DNA from: Heterostelium album PN500
Lineage: Eukaryota; Evosea; Eumycetozoa; Acytosteliales; Acytosteliaceae
Assembly (NCBI RefSeq): GCF_000004825.1
Contig: NW_008805071.1
Span: 744,001-808,000 of the forward strand
Length of the DNA stretch: 64,000 nucleotides
Direction: 5' to 3'
This document shows positions 37,146 to 48,689 of the stretch, piece after piece (position 1 is the stretch's first letter; each line of letters begins with the position of its first letter). The notes under the pieces were generated by a model that was not told where the DNA came from, made no database searches, and was given only the letters and a program-made list of their open reading frames with translations. The translations under genes were made by a program, and so were the position numbers.

Positions 37146-39535
37146 GTTATTTTGGTAAGTCTATACAATAATTCTGTTTCTCTAGTTGTATTTTCAATTT
37201 CCTCTTAAAAGGATTTTTCCAAAAATGCTTTCTCAAGTAATAAAAAAAAACTACCTATCAATATCAATGGTTTTAAAATAATAATAATTTTCAAACTTTT
37301 CTGATCAACAATTGTTTTATTGTGCATTTAAAAAGCATATATGGCAATGAAAATTTTGTATGATAGGGATTTAAATCCAAAGCATATTGACTATTTCATT
37401 ATCAAGGTAATCACACATGGGCATTATTTACTTATTTGATAGAATGGTGGATAATTGATTGTGGTAAAAAAAGTAAATAACTTTTCTCCTTTTTTTTTTT
37501 TTTCAAATATATAATCTAAATAATATTATTATCAATCATTTTATCCAAAAATAGTGTGTATATAAGAAAAGAGAAAACAATGATGTATACTCACCACTAT
37601 TTCTGTTCATGTTCTTTTATTTTACTTATTTATTTTATTTTATTTTTTAATATGAAGTAGTAACATTGTTTGTCTTTCTGTCTTTCTGGTTATTTTATTT
37701 TTATGCCAACTGTTACATCAACAAAACAAAATAATGAATTATATATTATGATTTGAACAACATGCATTTTTTTTTTGTTATTTCATTTGTGATTTAAAAA
37801 AATAAAAAAAATAACCAAAAGCAAACAAAAAATAACATTATTGTCTGTGCTCTTCTATTTGCTATGCTAGCAGAAATTGGATAGTGTAGTGTGAATGGAA
37901 GGAAGTAATGCATTTTAAATTTTACAAGACAAACCTAATATTGAGAGTATTTTCAGTGTGCACATGAGTGACATGTTCACCCACACTATATTTAAACCAA
38001 TCCAAATCAATTCATTTCAATCCATCCAACTAAACAAAAAAAAAAAAAAAAACAAAAACAAAACAAAAACAACAAAAACTAAAAAACTTATAATTTGTTT
38101 AATTAATTTTTATAATGTAAGTGTTTTGTTTTGTTTTTCATTTTCCTATTTTAATGCTGCTGTAATACCATTAAAGAAAAAAACAAAAAAAAAAAACAAC
38201 AACAATATTATTGTTTTTGGTGTTCCTTAAAAAATATAGTTCCAAAAAGTTAAAAACAAAAAAATTGCATAGATAATTTAAATAAATAACCACTCAGAAA
38301 GAGACAACAACAACAAACACCAAAAACAACGACAACAACAATTACGAAAATAAATAAAACAAAAAACATCAGACATCATCCATCATACTATAAAAATAAA
38401 TTAATAATAAATATATATATATCTCTTTTTTTTTGTTTTTAATTTTACTAATTAAATATACACCACACCACTCTCACCATCCATTTTCTTACATACACTC
38501 ATTCACTCACTCACTCATTTGAATTGAAATCGCAATATCACCAAACAGAATTGTTGTCAGCTGAATTGGTAGTAAGAGAAGAATTCTCCTTTTAACTAAA
38601 CAAACTTAATTAGAGAGAGAGAGAGAAGAGAGAGAGAGTAACTAGTTACAAGTAACAATAACCAATTTTCATTTTATTGAATCAATTTATTTTATTAATA
38701 TTGTAAAAATTAATAAAAAATAAATAAAATAAAATATAAATAAATAAAAAGAACCTTTTAGTTTAGATAAATATATATATATATAGCTAGTTGTTTAAAG
38801 TGAATAGAGTATTACGACTACCATTCTTCTTTTCATATTGTTTTCAGTCAAGTAACACTGCTTTACTGAAAAATTTAATTACTTCAACAGCATTATAATT
38901 ATCACACACATCACATTTTTTTTTTTATTCCCATTTCTTTTTTTTTTTTGGATTTTGGTTAAATTTTATTTAGATATATAATATAAATATAGATAGATTT
39001 ATCACATAATAACAACAACAATTTTTATTTTAATCAATAAATAGTAATAAACATACACACAACTGTAAACATATCAATTTAATAAGTAGAAATAGTAGTA
39101 GCAGCAGTAGGAATTAGTAGTAGTACAATAGAGAATATTAAACACATACTACCCTATCTTTTTTTTTTTTTTTTTTTTTTTTCCTTTTCTTTCCTTTCTA
39201 TCTTTCTTATTACTTTTTCTTTCACTTTGAAGATAGAGAGAGAAAGAGAGAGCGAGAAGAGAATATAATAATCAATCAATTAACTAAAATAAATTAGTAT
39301 TAGCATAGAAAGTCAGAAAAAAAAAAAAAAACAAAAAAAAAAATAAATAGTACACATCACATTCAAATTTGAGTAATAATAACAAGAGGAAAGAAGAAGA
39401 AGTAGAAGAAGAAGAAGAAGGTAGAGACAGTCTTTGTTGTGTGTCTATTGTTGTTGTTTCAATTAACAACAAAATCATAGAGCCAACAGTGCAACATTCA
39501 AACCAGCATTACTGTACAGTACGGTAGTTGCGGTC
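37146..39535. other. 2.4-kb non-coding region between divergent genes
   Basis: Upstream region of the surface glycoprotein (minus) and of the PKA-like kinase (plus). Dominated by A and T homopolymers, GA repeats at 38613-38640 and 39234-39258, and a T run at 39160-39182. The last few hundred bases are probably the kinase leader. A missing first exon of the glycoprotein gene may lie at 37590-37610. No other gene supported. Confidence 0.5.
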
Positions 39536-42500
39536 ATGGAGAATATCATTGATGTATATATCGATCACCATAAAAGGAAAGAAATGTGCGAACCAAACGA
39601 AGACCCTCCATACACCAAGAATCCACTGAAAAGAGAGTAAGTAAAACATAACTTAACAAAACAAACAACTATTGCCCACTTATACGTTGTTTTTCATATT
39701 TTATAGATATATAGATGCATTTACCACGGTAAACAATAACAATAGCAACAGTAATAGCAATAGCAATCATAATGGTATCAATATAGATTCAACTTTGGTG
39801 GCATCTTCACTTTCATTCGGACACGATTTGAATGCAGCAGCTATTCACAATAACAACAACAACAACAACAACCATAGTACAAATGGAATCAATGGATATA
39901 GTACTCATTTAATAAATACAAACAATATAAATGGATTGAATAGTAGATGCTATCCAACAATCGGTAGCGCTAGTAGTGGTATAAATATTGGTGGAAATAA
40001 TAACAACAACAATAGTAGTAGTATAAGCAACAGTTGTAATAGTCCTCATATATTTAATCAAAAACAACAAACTATACAGCAACAACACTCACCTAAAAGT
40101 CAGAGAATCAACCCTCCCATTGTAAATAACGAAATAGATTCACAACAACAACAACAACTTAATAATAATAATTTTAATCAATCAAGTATATATAATTGTA
40201 ATAGTAGTAGCAGCAGCAATAATAATAGTAATAACAATAATAATAATAGTAATTTATATTCAGCTTACGATATTGGACTAATACCTGCATTGATTGTGAG
40301 TAATAATAATAATAATAATAACAATAATAATGGTATGAATAAGAGTGGAGGAAGCAGTGAAACTACGCCAGTGTCTTCTGTAGACGATACAATATGCAGC
40401 AACAACAACAATAATAATAGTAGTAGTGGCACAGGCAGCGTTAACAATAATAATAATAGTTGTAATTTAATGAATAATAATAATAATAATAGAGCGAATT
40501 ATAATAATAATAATAATAATAATGGTATACCTACTACATCTTCAAATGTGGTATCATCGCCCGTTGTCAAAGTAGTGGAGACCACAACCATTTCCACCTC
40601 TTTTACACAGCCACAACAACTATCTCAACAACAACCTCAACCTCTGCAACAACAACAGCAATCACTACATCCACTACAACAGCAGCAACAACAACAACAG
40701 ATACTACAACAACAACTGCAACAACTCCAACAACATTTACCGCCACACCAATCAACTTCGCCAATTTCACAACCAATATTGCCCGATCTTCCCGATATGA
40801 TCTCGCTGCATCCTGTCATTATTAATTATCTCTATATATCTGCATCTCAGATCCACAAGAATCTAGGTGTTTTATGTGATGTATGTAACATAATAATTAT
40901 AATACCATTCCTTTCAATTTAGTAGTTAGATTCTAATTATTATTGGTATACTTTCATAGTTTATGGAGCAATCTAGTGATGGAACAAGAATGTTATTGAA
41001 ATCGAGCTATCTGAAGACGGCGTTTGAAATTATTGAGAAACTGAGTGGCACACTAGGCTCGTGCCTGGTTGCCAATAATCTGGTCAACAACAATAACAAT
41101 AGCAATAGTGGGAGCAACAGCAATATCAATATCAACAGTGGAACTATTGGTATCGGTAATCAACAACAGCAACAACAGCAGCAACAGCAGCAACAGCAGC
41201 ATTTCACTACTGCACAGCAAAGACTACCTATTTATCCATCGTCTAAATTCGATAATTTACCACCACCACAACTACCACACCAACCTCAACTGCAACCACA
41301 ACTTCAACCACTTCAACAACAGCAATTACAACAACCTGGTTTACAATCGAAAATAACACAGATGCAACAACAACAGATGATTCAACAGTATCTTCAACAA
41401 CAACAACAACAACAAACTATACAGCAACAACAACATCAACAGATTTCACACCATTTGCAACAGCAGCAACAACAACAACAATTCCAACAAGGTGTATCAT
41501 CTCCTCAGTCGTCTCAACAAATGTTGTCACAGCTCAATATTTCAGTATCGTCGCCGTCTTCCGCTCCCCAAAATCTTTCACCTTCACACTCACCGCAGCA
41601 AACAACACTGCAGTCACAGAAACAATACTCACCACAATCTGTCTCGTCACAGGCAGCAACGCTACCTGTACAACAACAACAACAACAACAACAACAACCA
41701 CCAACCATACAGCAAACCATAGCAACGACATCGCTTCAACAGATGCAACCACTGGCACTCACAACACCGGTGTCGGCTGACCACTCACTTTTCTACCAAC
41801 AACAAAACCACATTTCACAGCTTCAACAGACACTGCAACACATTCAACAGGTTCAAAAGCAACAGGCAGTTCAAATACAAAAGAATCAACAGCTACAAGC
41901 GCAGTTCCAACAGAGTCAACTTCAACAACAGCCGACAACAAAGAAGAAGAAACCATCCAACAATTCGCAGTCGGTGCTACTGGCATTGAGCCTGCCAGAG
42001 ATCAGAAATGCACCGGTTGACTTTAACAACTCACAACTCGCTGACTTTAAACTTCTCAATCTGCTTGGTTGCGGATCGTTTGCAAAAGTGCGACTTTGTC
42101 AGCACATGCCCACCAAACGTTTGTTTTGCATGAAGATACTCAACCAGAACAAAATCATTCGACTCAGACAAGAAGCTCATGTATGTAGTGAGAAGGAAGT
42201 ACTCTTGGCAATCGATCATCGATTCATTGTAAAACTGTAATTATCCAATAATTTGATAATCCTCTATTTCCAACCATACCTTCTTGAGAGTTTACTAACC
42301 TAACCATCTATCTAAAAATTTTTAGATTTGCAACTTATAAGGATAGAAAATCATTATATTTTTTACAGGAATATGTTCCCGGTGGTGAGTTGTTTGATCA
42401 TATTCGATCGTGCCGAAGCTTGTCTCTGAAAGTCACTAGACTCTACGCAGCAGAGATTATATTGGCGCTGGAATATCTGCATTCCGAGGGTATCATCTAC

Positions 42501-43106
42501 AGAGATCTCAAGCCAGAGAATCTGTTGATCGATCTCGACGGCCATATCAAGCTGACCGACTTTGGTTTTGCCAAGCGAATTATCGATGACACCAAGAGCA
42601 TGTGTGGCACGCCCGAGTACATCGCACCGGAAATCCTCTCTGGTCACGGACATGGCAAGTCGGTGGATTGGTGGTCACTCGGTATCTTGATCTACGAGAT
42701 GCTCGTCGGTGTTCCGCCGTTCATTGGCGACCAGCACAACCATATCTTCAAGCTGGTGCGTGAGTGCGATATCTCCAAGAAGATACCGCCAACGTTTGAT
42801 CCGCTGGCGAAAGACTTGATTGAGAAGCTGGTTGTGGTCGACATCGATCGTCGTCTTGGCTGTGGGTGCAACGGTACCAACGAGATCAAGAGTCATCCAT
42901 TCTTTGAGTCGATCGACTGGAAGAATCTCGAGAACACCACTGACAAGGGACCGCTCACACCAAAGCTGCGCGAGATCTCGCTTGACGGCGAAGACAGCAA
43001 CTCCTACGACGACGAAGAGGACGACGACGATGATGCCGACGACGAATTTATCGACGCCTCTGATATTCTAAGGAAGAAAAAGACAGAATTCTTTGAAAGA
43101 TTCTAA
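39536..43106 (+). CDS. PKA catalytic subunit-like AGC kinase with very long Q/N-rich N-terminus
   Basis: Exons 39536-39636, 39707-40880, 40960-42236 and 42326-43106 give 1,110 residues. The first 780 residues are mostly Asn then Gln tracts, with short ordered patches ([20 protein letters not shown], and [18 protein letters not shown]). The kinase domain runs from about 795: [18 protein letters not shown] (catalytic Lys), [26 protein letters not shown] (phosphorylatable Thr) and [14 protein letters not shown]. The tail is acidic and ends FFERF, the FxxF motif that docks in the PIF pocket of PDK1 and of the kinase itself. The glycine loop reads GCGSFA, with Ala at the third Gly position. D. discoideum PkaC also has a long Gln/Asn-rich N-terminus, but the sequence here differs enough that I call it PKA-like, not the orthologue. 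Confidence 0.88.
39730..41710 (+). repeat. Coding AAC/AAT and CAA/CAG microsatellites
   Basis: Many short trinucleotide runs in exons 2 and 3 of the PKA-like kinase encode poly-Asn (39730-40540) and poly-Gln (40600-41710). The order Asn block then Gln block is sharp. Likely polymorphic in length. Confidence 0.85.
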
Positions 43107-43617
43107 ACCATTCTAACAACAGTCAAATCAAATAATAACAATTTCGATCGAAACAACAACATTTGTCAACAACAACAAAACAAATATCTATCTATCTATA
43201 TATATCATTTTTTAATGTAAAATGATACCAAAAGTCAACCAATTCCCAAACATAATAATGATTATTTCTTTTTTATGGTTCAAAACCTATATTATATCTA
43301 TATAGCTATACTCTATTTATTATCTATTGTTCAATATCTTTATCAGTCAGTCAAACAATCAAACAACAACAACAACCAACTACAATTATAATAATTAAGA
43401 AATTCTTATGAATAGTTGCAACATAATGAAAATCACCTTAAATAATGTTAAAGTAATATTAATAATTTATCTTTAATAAAATTTGTAAATTTGTTTAAAT
43501 TAATCATTTATAAAATGTTATGTAATGTTTAAAAGTAGTACTTAAATTATTATTATAATTATTATTGAATTGTTTTATTATATTTACAAATGTTTTATTA
43601 ATTAATTAAATGACATT
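43107..43617. other. Intergenic between convergent genes
   Basis: AT-rich, 3' flanks of the PKA-like kinase and of the Spc24 gene. No gene seen. Confidence 0.6.
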
Positions 43618-44431
43618 TCATTCTTTATCAATCATATCCCACAGACGTTCCGTCATTTCAAAACGATCTTCAATCACGGGATCCAAAGATATTTTTGATA
43701 TCTTTCCATATTTTGGTTTCGACATGATTCCCGTTACAACATTGTTATCTTGTGTCATTGATTGTTCACTTGGTATATCCCATCTAATCAAACTAATAGC
43801 ACTATACAAAGCAAATAGATGTCTAAAAGATAAAATATATATCATTAGTTAACTAACTACTAATAATAATAATAATAATAATCAATAAAGTGTATTATTA
43901 CATACTCTTGATATGGTATTAATTGATTCTTTTGTTTTTCAAGTTGTTGTTCTCTTTCCTTGAGTTTAGCGGATTGTTCTTTTGACAATGTTAATGTCTT
44001 TTTTAAATCTCTACAAATAAGAAGAGTAAAGATAATTAATGATTAATAATGAATATAAAGATTGCTATTGTTATTGTTATATTGTTATTTAAATAGCCTT
44101 ATAACTAAACTTACAATATATCATTCTCTAATTGAGTTATACTCAATTGTATGGCTCTACGTTGATCTTGATATTGTTTTAGTTTAGAGTTGTGTACTTC
44201 ATCTGAATCCTCACGGTTCATTTCATTCTTTTCGAACGCTATCAGTTTCTGTGTGAGATCTTTCACTACGATAGAAAGTTCATCCTGTTGCTGTATGAAT
44301 GCATTTGTAATCTCTTTGTGTATACTCTGTGAATGATCGATGTTGGCAACTTCATTGTTAGTTACAAACGACAGTTTAACTTCGTCTATAATGGCCAACA
44401 ATTCTTCTGTTTCAACTGCACCAAGATCCAT
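43618..44431 (-). CDS. spc24: Kinetochore protein Spc24 homologue
   Basis: Minus-strand exons 44115-44431, 43906-44010 and 43618-43822 give 208 residues. Residues 1-140 are highly charged and helical (QDELSIVVKDLTQKLIAFEKN, SKEQSAKLKEREQQLEKQKN), a coiled coil. The C-terminal globular part reads HLFALYSAISLIRWDI, GIMSKPKY, ISLDP and ends RLWDMIDKE. This follows the Spc24 head as I know it from human (a LYxxVSxIxWD segment, a GI motif, an LD motif and a final LWxxVDxE). Spc24 pairs with Spc25 in the Ndc80 complex, linking kinetochores to spindle microtubules. Length, architecture and the end motif agree, so the call is good despite low overall conservation of the family. Confidence 0.78.
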
Positions 44432-45943
44432 AATTATAAATAACAAAACAAAAATTTAAGAATTAACAATCAGAAACTACTCCTATATATATACTATCTA
44501 TATACTATCTAATAAATAATCATTAAAATGGACCATTTAAATAATAACAATAAGTTCATTATTTAAATTTAAATTTTTTTAAAAAGACCGCCAAAATATT
44601 ATTATGAATTTGTATTATTTTAAATGAATGAATTTAATATTAAATTAAATAATAATATTTTGTTTTACCATTGGACGAGATTTCAATTTTACCAAAGCAA
44701 CAACAATAGCAGAAAAGAAATAACCAATGTCTAACATCGCCCACAATATAATTTAATAATCAAACAAACTATGCTATGGTGTTTAGAAAGCTGCCTCGAA
44801 TGATTCTTGTTATTACACTCGTGATAAGTAACAAGCAAAACAGCTAATTGCAACCTAAAAACTATATTCAATAGAATTCTAGATTTATTATTCTAAATAT
44901 TCTGTCGACAAGTGCAATTTTAAATTAGAATTTATTTATTTTTTTAAAAAGCTCAAAATTACACTATTATCATTAAATTTTAATTAAAATAATAATTATT
45001 ATTATTTATTTTAAAAGAATGAATTCAATGTATTCAGTAAGTTAACAAGTCAAAAAGTACACAAAAAATTAAAACTTTATCTTTTCTGTGTCAATAAAAT
45101 GTTTTGGTAATATCAATCTAATAAACATGATTACAAGACAAGTGTAATCTAAAATCAATCATTTACTATTGATTCAATCAATTCTTATTGATTCTTTTTA
45201 TTATTATTCTCATCACCATTTTTTTTTATTTTTTTTTTGTGTTAAATATCGCTTTTTTATTTTTTTATAAACTACTACAATGTTCGATGTGATTCACTGA
45301 CTAATATATAACCACCATCATCATCACTCGTACGATTACTTATAATAAATAATAATAATAATAATAATAACATACAACCCAACCTGGTACTTTGAAAAAT
45401 AGTGATTGGATTGAAACCTGGTAAGTATTTATTTATTTTTTCTATCTTTGTATTATTACTTTTTGAGTTGAACGGTCGGCGTTTGTCATGAGTATTAGTT
45501 TCAAAAAACCCACCATTTTACCAGGCATGTTCCATGTTGATGTGACACCCGATCATCTTTCTTTTTTTTCATCAAAAATTGTTCTTGTGTGTGACAAAAG
45601 AAGCAATCGGAAATTGGGAGAGGAATCACCAAAAAAGATTTTTTTTTTTTTTGACTTACTTTAAAAGTGTGTGTGTGTTAGTTCCAACCAGGTCAAAATT
45701 TGTGAATGCAAAGAATCTTGAATGATATAAAAGGGTGTTTTAAAAGCAGAAACTATTAATAGTTTGAATTTACTCTACAAAAAAAAAAGACAAAAAATTA
45801 AAAGAGATATTAAATTCAAATATTTAAAGAAACATAAAAAAACATACATACAATATATATATATATATAAATATAAATAAATTCAAATTCATTTCATTTA
45901 TATAATAAAACTTAAAAATTTTATCAAATAATAAAAATCAAAA
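44432..45943. other. 1.5-kb intergenic region between divergent genes
   Basis: Upstream of Spc24 (minus) and the CRAL-TRIO gene (plus). AT-rich, with an ATAATAATAATA run near 45345-45370. A good splice donor (CCTGGTAAGTATT at about 45417-45429) sits in a more complex patch and could mark a non-coding leader exon of the CRAL-TRIO gene. No other gene seen. Confidence 0.45.
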
Positions 45944-46852
45944 ATGAAATATAAAATTATGAATAATTTAACTGAAGAGGAACTCCAAAGATTGGCAGAG
46001 TTTAAAAAGATGTCAATTGCTCAAAGTTTGTATTAGTTAGTCAGTTCACATCTGCATGCCCTTTTTTTTTTATTAATTATTTTTTTTTTTTTTTATTTTC
46101 CCCTATAAATAGATATTGATGATCATTATTTAATGGTTTATCTCTTTGCAAAGAAGTTAAATGTAGAAAAGGCAGCAGAGACACTACAAAACAATATTGA
46201 CCTCAGAAGCAAGTTGGGAATTCCATTCCCTCTCAGAAAGGCACAGGTCAACGTGGATATAGTAAAGAAGATGTACAGTTTCTTTATACCAGACACTAGA
46301 GATGCCAACGGCAGAGTGATTGCCTATCTCTATCCATCAAAGATGATACCCAAACAATATGATTTCGTAGATTGTATGAAGATTTTATTTTGGTTTTCAG
46401 ATATCACTGTATATGAAGAGTAAGTAATAGATATTGAATTCGAAATATTGATAGCAAAACAAAACTAATAGTAATGCTAATTTTAATAATTTTAAAAAAA
46501 TAGTTCTATTGGACATAGAAATGGTATGGTTGTAGTAGAGGATCTTACAAAGGTGTCAATGAAGAATTTCGATAGTAGACTTACCGATATGATGAAAGGT
46601 AAATCTTTGGAGAATATATTCCCAGGACGTATTGAGGCGATCTACTTGATTAATCAACCGTGGTTCCTCAGATTCTTGATTGGTTTCGCAAAGACATTCA
46701 TCAAAAACAAGATTGTTAAGCGTCTGAAAATCGTCGGAAAGAAAGAGAAGATGGTAGAATTTGTCGATCCAAATCATCTACTTGAAGAGTTTGGTGGAAA
46801 ATTGAATTTCGATTATCATGGTTGGATTGACTCTCTTCCAGCTGACTATTAA
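45944..46852 (+). CDS. CRAL-TRIO (Sec14-like) lipid-binding protein
   Basis: Exons 45944-46025, 46113-46419 and 46504-46852 give 245 residues. The N-terminal helices (EEELQRLAEFKK, and a segment starting DDHYLMVYLFAKKLNVEKAA) match the CRAL-TRIO N domain. The lipid-binding core follows: GRVIAYLYPSKMIPKQYD, GMVVVEDLTKVSMKNF, FPGRIEAIYLINQPWFLRFL and a region ending LLEEFGGKLNFDYHGWI, all typical positions of Sec14/TTP proteins. The family shuttles phosphoinositides or other lipids between membranes and presents them to kinases. The first exon is short and its donor is the weak GTTTGT, accepted because the join gives an open frame into the helix. Expected cytosolic or membrane-peripheral. Confidence 0.88.
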
Positions 46853-47171
46853 AACAAGCAACACCTCCAACAACAACAACTTCATTAACAAAAACAACAA
46901 AAAGAACATTCAAATCCAACCTTTTGTTTATAGATAGATCGATATTAATTTAGTACGAATAATTTGTACAATACTTTATTTTAATTTTTTTAAAACAATA
47001 ATACATAGATAGATAGATAGATATATATAGAAATATTTTGGATAAAAATATAAATATATATTTGGATTTATTTAATAAAAATAACTTTTTTGATAAATAA
47101 AATTTTAATAGTTAATTTTCTTGTTTGTTTGTTTGTTTTTTATATAAATATTATTTTTTAGGTATGTTTTT
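46853..47171. other. Intergenic between convergent genes
   Basis: AT-rich 3' flanks of the CRAL-TRIO and hydrolase genes, with GATA-type tetranucleotide repeats near 47003-47030. No gene seen. Confidence 0.6.
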
Positions 47172-48203
47172 TTAATTTAAATTGATAAAATTAATAATAT
47201 CGGATGAAATCATAGTTATTGGTCTTTTGGTAATATATGTATCACGAGGTATCTTGATTGTCTCTTCCACTGGTTGTTCCGATGCATAGGCCAAGAGATC
47301 TATGTGACCGCCATTGTATTCTATATATTTGGTATCGTCTTGATTGTCTTTGTGCGCACGAAGAACCTCGATAATCTCCTTTCCATTGCCATCGCCAACG
47401 ATATGATCTTTGTTGCCAAAGAGAATATAGGTTCTTGGCATCTCCTTGGCATAGTTTGGATTGTTTTTAATGAATTGGTGAAGGTTGTATTCGAAGGTTT
47501 TCTCAAAAATAACGAATCCTACATTGTGTTCGAATCCCGAATGGGTTTGCATGACAAAGTGAGTTTTCGGACAGTAGGCACCGCCGACACCAATGAATGA
47601 GTTAATCTTGGTATGGTGTCCCAGTTGCTTTCGTGTCGAGAGATACCAGTAGCATATTGCAGCGCCAGCACTATAGCCAAGCATATGAATATTCTCTGGC
47701 GAACCACCATATTTCTCAGCGTTGTCATGCACCCATCTAACAATCTCTGCCATGTCATCGATCATGTCATTACCATCACCTTTCGGGTACAGAGTATAGT
47801 TGGCAACGAAAGCAACTATTCCATTCTTTGCCAGCTGATTTCCTAGAGTTACATTCTTTATTTTGTCACCTGAACACAAGAAACCTCCATGAACGAAAAT
47901 AACACAGGGTCTGTTGGATGCTTCCCTCGGCGTATAGATATCTGTGATGTTTCTTGGTCGTTTATTGGAGTAAATAACATCCTTATAGAGCAGGATTCTA
48001 GAGTTCTTTCTCTTTAGAATATAGTAGTACAACCAGATAGTACGAAATACTCTTGGCAACAACCTGAAGAAATAGTAAATCTCCAAGAGTTTTGTGAAAA
48101 ATGTAATCCATTTCAGAAAGATTGGAGATCTACCGTATTTGTCATAATATTCTCTATGTTGCTTATCTAATTTACTATAAACTTCCCTAAGAGGATATTT
48201 CAT
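47172..48203 (-). CDS. Alpha/beta hydrolase, esterase/lipase HGG type
   Basis: Single exon, 343 residues. A hydrophobic, aromatic stretch at about residues 28-60 (IFLKWITFFTKLLEIYYFFRLLPRVF) may anchor the protein in a membrane. The hydrolase core has the oxyanion HGG motif (VIFVHGGFLCSGDK), the nucleophile elbow GYSAGA, an acid in LFGNKDHIVGD and the catalytic His in YNGGHIDLL. This arrangement is that of carboxylesterases and of isoprenylcysteine methylesterase-like enzymes of the hormone-sensitive lipase group. The substrate is unknown. The first ATG of the frame gives a sensible start. It converges with the CRAL-TRIO gene. Confidence 0.88.
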   Translation of the reverse strand: MKYPLREVYSKLDKQHREYYDKYGRSPIFLKWITFFTKLLEIYYFFRLLPRVFRTIWLYYYILKRKNSRILLYKDVIYSNKRPRNITDIYTPREASNRPCVIFVHGGFLCSGDKIKNVTLGNQLAKNGIVAFVANYTLYPKGDGNDMIDDMAEIVRWVHDNAEKYGGSPENIHMLGYSAGAAICYWYLSTRKQLGHHTKINSFIGVGGAYCPKTHFVMQTHSGFEHNVGFVIFEKTFEYNLHQFIKNNPNYAKEMPRTYILFGNKDHIVGDGNGKEIIEVLRAHKDNQDDTKYIEYNGGHIDLLAYASEQPVEETIKIPRDTYITKRPITMISSDIINFINLN

Positions 48204-48689
48204 TTTATTTTCTCTATTGGTTTGATTAATTAATTATTTAAAAACCATTAGAAAAAAAAAAAAAAAAAAAAAAAAAAAATAATTAAAAAAATGAAGAATG
48301 AAAAATAATTATTTTCATTTCTCGAGATAGAAAAGATATCTTTATCACTTATTTATTATAATTATAATTATTTCATTTTATCTATCATCATCATACTCAT
48401 ATGATTTGTTTTTGTTGTTTTTTAACCCTTTCTGAAAAATGGTAAAATGGTAGAATGGCAGAAAAAAAAAGGTGAAAATCATCAACACAAATCTGATTGA
48501 GTATATGGTTGAAAACCTAAAAAAGCAGTGGTAAATAAACGAATAGTTATATCTCACACTACCACTGTTGACAAATGTTTTTTTTTTTTCACCCCAATAT
48601 TTTAAATACTATTATCTGATGACACACGACATCGTTGTAGAGATAACATCGTTGCTGCCATTTTTATTTTAATATCATTATGATTAGCA
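48204..48689. other. Intergenic, with a long A run
   Basis: Contains an uninterrupted A run of about 30 at 48252-48281 just upstream of the hydrolase start, then AT-rich sequence. No gene seen. Confidence 0.6.

Noticed and set aside
41492-41758. Frames on both strands overlapping the Gln-rich part of the PKA-like kinase
   Set aside because: Out-of-frame shadows of CAA/CAG repeats inside a clearly coding exon.
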